Shown here piece by piece: positions 43,689 to 52,228 of a stretch of 56,280 bases of DNA. This DNA is from an uncultured Bacteroides sp. GTDB lineage: Bacteria > Bacteroidota > Bacteroidia > Bacteroidales > Bacteroidaceae. The translations under genes and the position numbers were made by a program. The first letter of the stretch is position 1. Every line of letters starts with the position of its first letter. The DNA lies in contig CASELH010000018.1 in assembly GCA_949288715.1 (NCBI GenBank), forward strand, positions 1-56,280, in the 5' to 3' direction. Under the pieces are notes generated by a model. That model saw only the letters and a program-made list of their open reading frames with translations, searched no databases and was not told where the DNA came from.

Positions 43689-44996
43689 ATGAAAAAGCTT
43701 CTTTTATTAGGTGCGACAGTATTGCTATTCCTCTTTGGGGTGGCTTGTGGCTCGAAATCCAAGCAGGCTGAGCCGTCTCCGTTTGTCAAGGTGAATGCCG
43801 AGGGGCAGTTTATCCGCAAGGGCAAGCCTTATTACTTTGTGGGAGCAAACTTCTGGTATGGCCCTATCCTGGCCTCGCAGGGACAGGGAGGCGACCGTGC
43901 CCGCCTGCACAAGGAACTGGACTTCTTGCAGGGCATCGGGGTGACCAACCTGCGCGTACTGGTGGGTGCCGATGGGGAGAACGGCGTGCCTACGCGCGTG
44001 CAGCCCTCCTTGCAGACGGCTCCGGGAGTGTACAACGATACCCTGTTGGACGGGCTGGACTACTTTATGGCCGAGCTGGGCAAGCGGGACATGACGGCCG
44101 TGCTCTACCTGAACAACTCGTGGGAGTGGAGCGGCGGCTACTCCGTCTACCTGCAATGGTCGGGGCATGGCAAGGCGGTGGTGCCTGCCATAGACGGCTG
44201 GCCTGCCTACATGGAGTATGTGAAGCAGTATCAGCAATCGGACAGCGCCAAGGCTCTCTTTGCAAAGCATGTAAATTATATCGTGACCCGCACCAACCGG
44301 TATACGGGTAAGAAGTATACGGAAGACCCTGCCCTTATGGCCTGGCAGATAGGCAATGAGCCGCGGGCGTTTTCCGAGGAAAACAAAGCGCCCTTTGCCC
44401 GCTGGATGGCCGAGGTGGCCGCGCAGATAAAAGAGCTGGACGCAAACCACATGGTGGCGTCGGGCAGTGAGGGCATGTGGGGATGCGAGGGAGACATGGC
44501 CCTCTTTGAGCAGATACATGCCGACCCCAACATAGACTACCTGAACATCCACATCTGGCCCTACAACTGGGGCTGGGTAAAGGAAGACAGCCTAACGGAG
44601 ATGCTTCCCCAGGCAAAGGAGAACACTCGGAAATACATAGAAGACCACTTGGCCGTAGGTAGCAAATACAAGAAGCCGGTGGTGCTGGAGGAATTCGGCT
44701 TCCCGCGCGACGGCTTCCGCTTCTCCAAAGATACCCCTACCACGGCACGCGATGCCTACTATGCCTATGTGTTCCACCTGATTCGCCGGGAGCGTGACAA
44801 AGGCGGACTGTTTGCCGGGTGCAACTTCTGGGGATGGGGCGGCTTTGCCGAGCAGACGCCGGGACATATCTATTGGGAGCCGGGCGATGACTATACCGGC
44901 GACCCGGCACAGGAGCAACAGGGCTTGAACTCGGTCTTCGCCACAGACAGCACGACTGTGCAGATAATAAAGGCGGAAAATGAAAAATTGAGATAA
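43689..44996 (+). CDS. GH5 beta-mannanase-like lipoprotein
   Basis: Lipoprotein of 435 residues; lipobox FGVAC at about residue 20. It is a GH5, closest to the mannanase subfamily (GH5_7): FIRKGKPYYFVGANFWYGP, acid/base E224 in WQIGNEPR, nucleophile E335 in VLEEFGFP, and WSGGYSVYLQW and HIWPYNWGW near the active site. Expected to cut beta-1,4-mannan or glucomannan at the surface or in the periplasm. The gene is next to CE7 and PUL 2, whose GH26 has the same expected substrate. Confidence 0.92.
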   Translation: MKKLLLLGATVLLFLFGVACGSKSKQAEPSPFVKVNAEGQFIRKGKPYYFVGANFWYGPILASQGQGGDRARLHKELDFLQGIGVTNLRVLVGADGENGVPTRVQPSLQTAPGVYNDTLLDGLDYFMAELGKRDMTAVLYLNNSWEWSGGYSVYLQWSGHGKAVVPAIDGWPAYMEYVKQYQQSDSAKALFAKHVNYIVTRTNRYTGKKYTEDPALMAWQIGNEPRAFSEENKAPFARWMAEVAAQIKELDANHMVASGSEGMWGCEGDMALFEQIHADPNIDYLNIHIWPYNWGWVKEDSLTEMLPQAKENTRKYIEDHLAVGSKYKKPVVLEEFGFPRDGFRFSKDTPTTARDAYYAYVFHLIRRERDKGGLFAGCNFWGWGGFAEQTPGHIYWEPGDDYTGDPAQEQQGLNSVFATDSTTVQIIKAENEKLR

Positions 44997-44999
44997 ACC

Positions 45000-45143
45000 A
45001 TGAAAACGTATGCATTGAATGTAGTATTCCAATCAGTTCCCGATAAAGACGTGACTTGCTCCATGCTTTATCCATCAGCCTCTTCTGAAGGCAACTGGAA
45101 GGATGAAGACCTGAAAACATGGGGTAAAATGGCACGCAGATGA
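45000..45143 (+). CDS. Possible small or truncated ORF before palindrome P4
   Basis: A 47-codon frame (MKTYALNVVFQSVPDK, then VTCSMLYPSASSEG, ending KMARR) begins three bases after the GH5 stop. Its last residues are coded by the left arm of palindromic element P4, which may have truncated a longer gene. I recognise no family. Coding status is doubtful. Confidence 0.25.
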   Translation: MKTYALNVVFQSVPDKDVTCSMLYPSASSEGNWKDEDLKTWGKMARR

Positions 45144-45403
45144 CGCAGATGAGCGCAGATGACCGCAGATTTTTAATAACTGCGTCATGTATCTGTCATT
45201 AGCTTCACTCAAAACCTCTTTTTATTATTTCATTAAGGCATAGTCTGAACATGGGGATGTGTCAAAATGTCGTTTAGTACGGATTCCCCTCCTCCCAGGA
45301 GGAGAATTCAGTTACCACCGTTTGACACACCCCCGTGTTCAGCATGACGAAAAGAAATAAATCTGCGTAAATCTGCGCTCGTTTGCGTCATCTGCGTGCC
45401 ATT
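45128..45403. repeat. MITE-like palindromic element P4
   Basis: Outer arms of 45 bp (45128-45172, 45359-45403), about 38 matches, made of repeated CGCAGATGA pieces. A nested inverted repeat lies inside: CTGAACATGGGGATGTGTCA near 45248 and its reverse near 45347, mismatches that are mostly G-U in RNA, and a CTCCT-CCC-AGGAG core. The left interior (AGGTTTTGAGTGAAGCTAAT, read in reverse) is homologous to P2. It lies between GH5 and the PUL 2 promoter. Confidence 0.85.
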
Positions 45404-45806
45404 GCACACACAGCGCAGCCCGACAAATTATCATTTAATTCTGTACACTTACTTATAAGCAGATCATATAGGTTATTATTATTGCCCGATTCCGGTGCTA
45501 ATGTAGAAATAGTATCGGAATCGGATAAGAGGGTGTCGTTTTGCCGCCTTCGTTTGTCGTACATTTGCAATCGGTCTTATCGACATAAGCCTTTGTGCCT
45601 TAATCGTCCTTTGGCCATGAATTATCTCCTAAGCAGAATGACATATACCACTTAATATGAATGACTAAAAATAAACAATTGCCTATGGAAAAAGAACTGA
45701 ATTGAAAAGACAAGGCCGTGGCTTATTGGCTGAAGCCGCTGGGTGGCTTTATGCAGGCAGAACGGCAAAAGAAAGCTCCTATTATTAATCTAAGAAAAAT
45801 ACAAGT
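45404..45806 (+). promoter_or_regulatory. Promoter region and long leader of PUL 2
   Basis: The region holds the candidate operator ATAGTATCGGAATCGGATAA (45509-45528), the -7 box TACATTTG (45560-45567) and about 240 bases of leader before the susC ATG. No credible gene is present. Long leaders on susC genes can be targets of antisense RNAs in Bacteroides; none was identified here. Confidence 0.6.
45509..45528 (+). promoter_or_regulatory. Candidate operator before PUL 2 susC
   Basis: ATAGTATCGGAATCGGATAA, 18 of 20 identical to the site at 23659-23678. The following -7 box is 31 bases downstream, against 32 at the other site. Confidence 0.55.
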
Positions 45807-48800
45807 ATGAATGTAACAACCATCAGAAAAACAGCCTTGCTTGTGGGTATATGCGCAGCGTGCGGTTTGGGCAATACCCCTCAGCTTTGGGCGGCATCGG
45901 CAGATGCGGTGGAAGCTGTGCAGCAAACGAAAAGAATCACAGGTACCGTTACCGATGCATTGGGGCCGGTTATTGGCGCCAACATTTTGGAGAAAGGTAC
46001 TACCAATGGCGTCATTACCGACATTGACGGCAACTTTGCACTGGACGTGAAGCCGGGCGCTACTCTTGTCATCTCTTTTATTGGGTACATATCCCAGGAG
46101 ATTGAAATTACTAACCAAACCACACTGAACATCACCTTGAAGGAAGATACGGAAATGCTGGATGAGGTGGTGGTGGTAGGTTATGGTACGATGAAGAAGA
46201 GCGACCTTTCGGGAGCCTCGGTTTCCATGAGCGAAGACCAGTTGAAGGGCTCTATCATTACCAACCTCGACCAGTCGTTGCAGGGGCGTGCTGCCGGTGT
46301 GACGGCGGTCACCACATCCGGTGCGCCGGGGTCTTCATCGTCTATCCGCATCCGTGGACAGGCTACCATTAATGCCAATGCCGAGCCACTGTACGTTATC
46401 GACGGTGTCATTATGCAAGGCGGCGGGCAGAGTGGTGCCGACTTTGGCTTGGGTGACGCATTGGGCAATGGCTCGGTGTCTACCATCTCCCCGTTGTCTA
46501 CCATCAACCCTGCCGATATTGTCAGCATGGAAATCTTGAAGGATGCTTCGGCGACCGCCATTTATGGTGCCCAGGGCGCCAACGGCGTTGTGCTGATTAC
46601 CACAAAGCGTGGTAAGAGCGGCGAGGCCAAGTTTACGTACGATGGCATGTTTGCCGTGCAACGTCAGACGAAGCGCCTGGACATTATGAACTTGCGCGAG
46701 TATGCCAACTTCTATAACGACTTTGTCGATGTGGGCGAGGCAGATGAAAGCGCTTATCTTTCCGACCCTTCTTTGCTGGGCAAGGGTACCAACTGGCAGG
46801 ATGCCATTTTCCAGACGGCTTTGCAGCACCAGCATCAGGTGAGCGCGCAGGGCGGTTCGGAGAAGGTGCAGTATTATGTTTCGGGCTCGTATATGGACCA
46901 GGAGGGTACCATTATTGGCAGTGAGTTCAGCCGTTTCAGCGTGCGTACCAACTTGGATGCCCAGCTGAAGAAGTGGTTGAAGTTGGGGTTGAGTGCCACT
47001 TACTCCAGCACGGACGAGAGCCTGAAGCTGGCGGACAGTAGCGAGGGCTTGATAAACTACTCGTTGACCACCATTCCGAGCATTCCTATTTACAATGTGG
47101 ACGGCAGCTATTCATCCATTTCTCAGGAGGGCTATACGAACCCCAACCCGGTGGCTTTGGCCTTGATGGACGACATCTTGCTGAACCGCCAGAAGCTGAC
47201 CGGTAATGTCTTTGCTGAAGTGACGCCGATTAAGAACTTAGTGTGGCATGCCGAACTGGGCTACGACATCAGCGCCAGCAAGGCTGAACGCTATGAGCCG
47301 ATGGTGAACCTGGGTACATGGATTCGCGATAACAATGAGAGCAGTATCCAAAAGAATAGTTCCACCTTCTGGCAGCTGAAAAACTACCTGACGTATAACG
47401 GCAGCATAGATAAGCACAGTTACTCCGTGATGTTGGGACAGGAAATGTGGAAGTCTGATTACGATTATTCCAGCGTATTCAACACCAACCTGCCTTCTGA
47501 CGAGGTGCACAATCCGGCATTGGGTAATGGCACGCCTGCCATTGGCTACGGATTTGGCAGTTCGTCCATGGCTTCTTTCTTTGCCCGTGCCACGTATAAC
47601 TATGCCGACCGCTACCTGGCCACCTATACTTATCGTTATGACGGCTCTTCCAACTTCGGCCCTGAGAATCGCTGGGCAGGCTTCCATGCCATTGCGGCAT
47701 CTTGGCGTTTCTCCAATGAAAAGTTCTTTGAGCCGTTGCAAAACGTCATCAGCAACGGTAAGTTGCGTATCGGTTGGGGACAGACGGGTAACTCCAACAT
47801 CGGTGGTTACCGTTGGGGCTCGGCCATCAGCATCATGCCTACGGGGTTGGGAATGAGCTACCGCCCGGCCAATATTGCCAATACCGGTATCAAGTGGGAA
47901 TCGCAGGAACAAATTAATGTAGGTTTGGACTTGAGTTTCTTCCACGATCGTATTAACCTGACGGTGGACTGGTACAAGAAGGAATCGAAAGACATGTTGA
48001 TGCAGTTGCAGCTGCCCTCGTACATGGGTACCAGCGGTAATGCTTCATCGGCTTTGGCTGCGCCTTGGGGCAACTACGGGCACATCCGCAACACCGGTGT
48101 GGAAATCTCGCTGAACACACATCCGCTGATTGGTGAATTCCAGTGGGATTCTGATTTCCAGATTTCGGTGAACAGAAACAAACTGGTTGCCCTCTCCGGA
48201 ACAAGTGCCGCGCAGATTGTGGGCTATGGCCAGTGGACGGACGTAGTGAGTGTAACCAATGTGGGCGAGTCGCTCTATAACTTCTATGGCTATGTGACCG
48301 ATGGTGTTTACGAGGATTTGGAAGACCTGCAAACATCCCCTAAACCGGCCAACAGCTATCCGGCCAACGGCGTGTTCAACAAGAACAATACGGTGTGGGT
48401 AGGCGACATCAAGTACAAAGACCTGAATGGCGACGGCGTTATCGACGAGAACGACCGCACAAACATAGGTTCGCCCATGCCCAAGTTTACCTTTGGCTGG
48501 ACCAATACTTTCCGTTACAAGAATTTCGACCTCTCTTTGTTTATCAACGGCTCGGTGGGCAATAAGGTGTACAACTACCTGGGCATGTCGTTGACGCACA
48601 TGAATTCTACGTGGACCAATCAATTGAATTCGGTAGGCAATCGCGCTATCTTGGCGCCCATTGATGCGAACAAAGACTACACGAACGGGGCGGTGGTGAA
48701 CGGCGTGGCGGTATATCACTGGTATGATGATGTGACGAACGTGCGGGTCACCAATCCCGGCACTTCTACTCCTCGTGCTACTATTAATGACCCGAACGAC

Positions 48801-49079
48801 AACGACCGTGTCAGCGACCGCTATGTGGAGGATGGCTCGTACATCCGTTTGAAGAACATCACGTTGGGCTATACCTTCCCCAAACGGTTGACGAACAAAT
48901 GGCACATTGAGAACCTGCGCCTCTATGCCAACATACAGAACCTGCTGACCATTACCGGCTACAATGGTTACGACCCGGAAATCGGCGTCAGCACGGCAAG
49001 TGCCAATGTGATGGGTCTGGATAACGGCCGTTATCCCTCTCCTACGGTTTACTCATTTGGTTTGAATGTTACTTTTTAA
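45807..49079 (+). CDS. SusC/RagA-family TonB-linked transporter (PUL 2)
   Basis: Outer-membrane importer of 1090 residues. It has a signal peptide, a carboxypeptidase-like domain (about 43-120, ITGTVTDALGPVIGANI), TonB-box region LDEVVVVGYGTMKKSD, plug domain and 22-strand barrel, with last residues YSFGLNVTF. Unlike PUL 1 SusC it has no STN domain, so this locus is not expected to use the FecR system. Imported glycan is probably mannan-derived given the GH26 and GH5. Translation starts at ATG 45807, and SusD follows 21 bases later. Confidence 0.96.
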   Translation: MNVTTIRKTALLVGICAACGLGNTPQLWAASADAVEAVQQTKRITGTVTDALGPVIGANILEKGTTNGVITDIDGNFALDVKPGATLVISFIGYISQEIEITNQTTLNITLKEDTEMLDEVVVVGYGTMKKSDLSGASVSMSEDQLKGSIITNLDQSLQGRAAGVTAVTTSGAPGSSSSIRIRGQATINANAEPLYVIDGVIMQGGGQSGADFGLGDALGNGSVSTISPLSTINPADIVSMEILKDASATAIYGAQGANGVVLITTKRGKSGEAKFTYDGMFAVQRQTKRLDIMNLREYANFYNDFVDVGEADESAYLSDPSLLGKGTNWQDAIFQTALQHQHQVSAQGGSEKVQYYVSGSYMDQEGTIIGSEFSRFSVRTNLDAQLKKWLKLGLSATYSSTDESLKLADSSEGLINYSLTTIPSIPIYNVDGSYSSISQEGYTNPNPVALALMDDILLNRQKLTGNVFAEVTPIKNLVWHAELGYDISASKAERYEPMVNLGTWIRDNNESSIQKNSSTFWQLKNYLTYNGSIDKHSYSVMLGQEMWKSDYDYSSVFNTNLPSDEVHNPALGNGTPAIGYGFGSSSMASFFARATYNYADRYLATYTYRYDGSSNFGPENRWAGFHAIAASWRFSNEKFFEPLQNVISNGKLRIGWGQTGNSNIGGYRWGSAISIMPTGLGMSYRPANIANTGIKWESQEQINVGLDLSFFHDRINLTVDWYKKESKDMLMQLQLPSYMGTSGNASSALAAPWGNYGHIRNTGVEISLNTHPLIGEFQWDSDFQISVNRNKLVALSGTSAAQIVGYGQWTDVVSVTNVGESLYNFYGYVTDGVYEDLEDLQTSPKPANSYPANGVFNKNNTVWVGDIKYKDLNGDGVIDENDRTNIGSPMPKFTFGWTNTFRYKNFDLSLFINGSVGNKVYNYLGMSLTHMNSTWTNQLNSVGNRAILAPIDANKDYTNGAVVNGVAVYHWYDDVTNVRVTNPGTSTPRATINDPNDNDRVSDRYVEDGSYIRLKNITLGYTFPKRLTNKWHIENLRLYANIQNLLTITGYNGYDPEIGVSTASANVMGLDNGRYPSPTVYSFGLNVTF

Positions 49080-49100
49080 CGGCTAATTCTTGAAAGCAAT

Positions 49101-50834
49101 ATGAAATGCAATAATCTAAAATATGGTGTGTTGGCTGTGGCTTTGGCAATGGGGGTATCGGCTTGCGATAACTTCCTGGACAGGCCTACTATCGACAATT
49201 ACAACACGAGCAATTATTATGAGACGGATGATCAATGCATCTCCGGTGTGAACTACTTGTACAACTCGCCTTGGTATGACTTTCAGCGCGGCTTCATTAA
49301 AGTGGGTGAAGTGCTCTCCGGAAACTACTATTGGGGCAGCAGTCCTTACCTGACGTTTACGGTGAACGGTACCGACCAGGACCTGGTGAACATGTCTTAC
49401 TCCTTGTGGGCGGTGATAGGGCATGCCAACACGGTGTACGACAACATCAAGGGCAGCCCGGCCTCTCAGGCGGTAAAGAACCAGTGTATGGGTGAGTGCC
49501 TGACTTGGAAGGCCTTGGCCTATTTCTACCTGGTACGCAGCTTTGGCGATGTGCCCATCATTCATAATAATACGGAGGAGCTGGTGAATGGCTCTTACAA
49601 CGACAAGTACAAGGTGCAGAAGGCCGATGTGTATGAGTACATCATCATGACGCTGGAGAAGGCCATGGAGTTGTTGCCCGAGTCGAGCGACCCCGGGCGC
49701 ATAGATTACTATTGCGCCGAGGGCTTGTTGGCAAAGGTCTACTTGACCCGTGCCGGAATTTCCGGTTCGTTGAACGGGGATGACTTGGCCAAGGCGGCTT
49801 CGTATGCCAAGGATGTGATAGACAACTCCGGGCGTCAGTTGCTGGACAATTACAGCGATGTGTTCCGCCTGGCAAACAATGAGAGCGAGGAGAGCCTGAT
49901 AGCCTGGCGCTGGACGGCTGAAGGCAATACGTGGACTTCGCAAAACACGTTGCAGTCGGATTTGGCCATTGACGGCTTCGATGAGTTCGGCGACTGCTGG
50001 GGCGGCTGGTCCGGCTTGTCGGTGGACCTGCAAGAAGCATTTGGTGTGAAGCTGTTGGAGCAGAGCCCTGATGCTTGGATAAATGCCACGGACACCCGTT
50101 GCCAGGCCACCATGTTCTTGCCGGGATGCACCTATTCTTACTTCTGGCAGGACAAGGGCGGCTTCGACTACCTGCGCTTTATTTACGACGACACTTACAA
50201 CGCGGCAGCTACCGGCACGTTGCAAAGCGCCACCGGCAGCAATACGGTGAAGCACCTGTATGGCAATGCCCAAGACCATGTGGCCGGAGTAGGGCATTCG
50301 GCTGCTTATATGAAGAACAGCCTGGCTACTCATATTCTCCGCCTATCGGATGTCTACTTGATTTACGCGGAAGCCATGATGGGGACGGCTAAGCAGACGT
50401 CGGACGCTTCGGCCATCGATGCTTACTTTGCCGTGCGACAGCGGGCTATCCCGACGTTGGACGATAGCCATCGCCCCTCTACCCTTACTTGGGAAGATGT
50501 GTGGAAAGAACGCCGCTTGGAGTTGGCTATGGAGGGTGACCGCTGGTATGACTACGTGCGTGTGTCTTACTACGACCCGCAGTTCTGCATCAATGAGCTG
50601 ACCAGCCAGAAGCGGAATAGCTTTATCGGTTTGGGCGATTTGTATGAGGCTTATTACAATTCGGGAAGTTGGTCGGTAAATCCGGATGCCATGTACTATG
50701 ACGATACGGTTGCTGCACCGAATGTCACGGCAGACAGCTTTACCCTTCCGTTCCCCACCGAAGACGTGGTATTCAACCCGCACCTGATGGAAGACCCCAT
50801 TCACGAGGATGTGCGTAGTTTGTATAGTTATTAA
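49101..50834 (+). CDS. SusD/RagB-family glycan-binding lipoprotein (PUL 2)
   Basis: SusD-like protein of 577 residues with lipobox GVSAC. The N-terminal FLDRPTIDNYNTSNYYETDDQC and the TPR-like helices (ECLTWKALAYFYLVRSFGDVPII, YAKDVIDNSG) and the C-terminal WEDVWKERRLELAMEGDRWYD are family marks. It forms the lid of SusC. It follows susC by 21 bases and precedes the first SGBP by 18 bases in the same operon. Confidence 0.96.
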   Translation: MKCNNLKYGVLAVALAMGVSACDNFLDRPTIDNYNTSNYYETDDQCISGVNYLYNSPWYDFQRGFIKVGEVLSGNYYWGSSPYLTFTVNGTDQDLVNMSYSLWAVIGHANTVYDNIKGSPASQAVKNQCMGECLTWKALAYFYLVRSFGDVPIIHNNTEELVNGSYNDKYKVQKADVYEYIIMTLEKAMELLPESSDPGRIDYYCAEGLLAKVYLTRAGISGSLNGDDLAKAASYAKDVIDNSGRQLLDNYSDVFRLANNESEESLIAWRWTAEGNTWTSQNTLQSDLAIDGFDEFGDCWGGWSGLSVDLQEAFGVKLLEQSPDAWINATDTRCQATMFLPGCTYSYFWQDKGGFDYLRFIYDDTYNAAATGTLQSATGSNTVKHLYGNAQDHVAGVGHSAAYMKNSLATHILRLSDVYLIYAEAMMGTAKQTSDASAIDAYFAVRQRAIPTLDDSHRPSTLTWEDVWKERRLELAMEGDRWYDYVRVSYYDPQFCINELTSQKRNSFIGLGDLYEAYYNSGSWSVNPDAMYYDDTVAAPNVTADSFTLPFPTEDVVFNPHLMEDPIHEDVRSLYSY

Positions 50835-50852
50835 TCTTAAATGCATACGAAT

Positions 50853-52208
50853 ATGAAATTACTGAATAAACTTATGAGGTACGGTCTCTTCTGTGGCCTG
50901 GCTGCCCTTACTGGATTTGCTACGGTGTCTTGCGAAGACGAGCCGGATAAATATGAAGTGGCAGACGGAGTGCCTACCGTGCGCTACATCCGTTCGCCGT
51001 ATGCAGCTTCGGCTGACTCTTTGATTACGGCTGCCACTACAGGAAGCACTATTTGCCTGGTGGGCGAGAATCTGCGCAGTATTTATGAACTGTATTTCAA
51101 CGACCGGCAGGCCATATTGAACAGCAGTTACATGACGGACAACACGATGCTGGTGGATGTGCCGCAGACTATTCCCGGCGAGGTATCTGATAAAATCTAT
51201 ATGGTGACCCGAAGTGGGGAGACGGTGGAATATGATTTTCACGTCACAGTACCCGCCCCCACGCTGACAGCCATGTCGTGCGAATATGCTCCGGTGGGCA
51301 GCGAGGTTACGATAACGGGCAATTACTTTGTGGACGACCCCAACGTGCCGTTGGAAGTAATGTTCCCGGGCGATGTGCCGGTAACGGAATTTACCGATAT
51401 TTCGCAAAGCTCCATCAGCTTTATTGTGCCGGAGTGTACGGAAGAAGGACCGGTAGAGGTGACGACCATTTACGGTACTACGACGTCTGCCTTCCAATAT
51501 CTGGATACACGCGGCATGTTGTTCGACTTCGATGGCGTGACCGGCTTGGGCAACCATGGCTGGCATGGACGTGAGATTCTGTCGGATGAAACGTCTATTA
51601 CGGGCAATTTCGTCCAGCTGGGCGATGGCGTAACCGTGATGAGTGCTGAGGGTGGCTGGAATGACAGTCAGTTTGCCTTTGAATATTGGGCCGGCTCGTG
51701 GGATACTCCGCAGAACATCACTTCGGGCGATGGCATTGCTTTGTTCAACTTGGTTGACTTTACAGACTATGCCGATATGGCTCTGAAGTTCGAGATGTAT
51801 ATACCTTCTTCCAACCCGTGGAGCGCAGGTGCTATGCAGATAGCTTTCGAAGGCTTGGACATGGTTTCTTATTCGGGCAATCCGATAGAGGGATATACTA
51901 CGGTAGGCGCTCCCAATGCTTATATTTTCAATGGCGAAGGAAGCAATGATGAAGGTGCCTTTGGCCGTGCCATGTACCGTCCTTGGACCAACACCGGTTC
52001 TTATCATACCAACGACCAGTGGGTAACGGTGACTATTCCGTTGACCAGCTTTACCTTCGACCGCTCTGGAGCTACGGCAACAGCGGTGCCCAATGCTCCA
52101 GAAGACTTTGCTAGCCTGACGATCTTCGTAGTAGGCGGTGGCGTGAACGGAACAGAGTGCATGCCGGTATTCAAGATTGACAATATACGTGCCGTGCCTA
52201 ACAGATAA
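50853..52208 (+). CDS. Surface glycan-binding protein (SGBP) with TIG and C-terminal binding domain
   Basis: Lipoprotein of 451 residues, lipobox FATVSC; ATG 50853 (MKLLNKLM) is used, 50841 is possible. An IPT/TIG-like domain (PTLTAMSCEYAPVGSEVTITG) is followed by a C-terminal beta-rich domain (LFDFDGVTGLGNHGWHG, FKIDNIRAVPNR) like that of SGBP-B xyloglucan-binding proteins. Expected to hold glycan on the cell surface for GH26. Position just after SusD is usual. Confidence 0.88.
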   Translation: MKLLNKLMRYGLFCGLAALTGFATVSCEDEPDKYEVADGVPTVRYIRSPYAASADSLITAATTGSTICLVGENLRSIYELYFNDRQAILNSSYMTDNTMLVDVPQTIPGEVSDKIYMVTRSGETVEYDFHVTVPAPTLTAMSCEYAPVGSEVTITGNYFVDDPNVPLEVMFPGDVPVTEFTDISQSSISFIVPECTEEGPVEVTTIYGTTTSAFQYLDTRGMLFDFDGVTGLGNHGWHGREILSDETSITGNFVQLGDGVTVMSAEGGWNDSQFAFEYWAGSWDTPQNITSGDGIALFNLVDFTDYADMALKFEMYIPSSNPWSAGAMQIAFEGLDMVSYSGNPIEGYTTVGAPNAYIFNGEGSNDEGAFGRAMYRPWTNTGSYHTNDQWVTVTIPLTSFTFDRSGATATAVPNAPEDFASLTIFVVGGGVNGTECMPVFKIDNIRAVPNR

Positions 52209-52228
52209 ATCTATAAAAGAGTAATATT

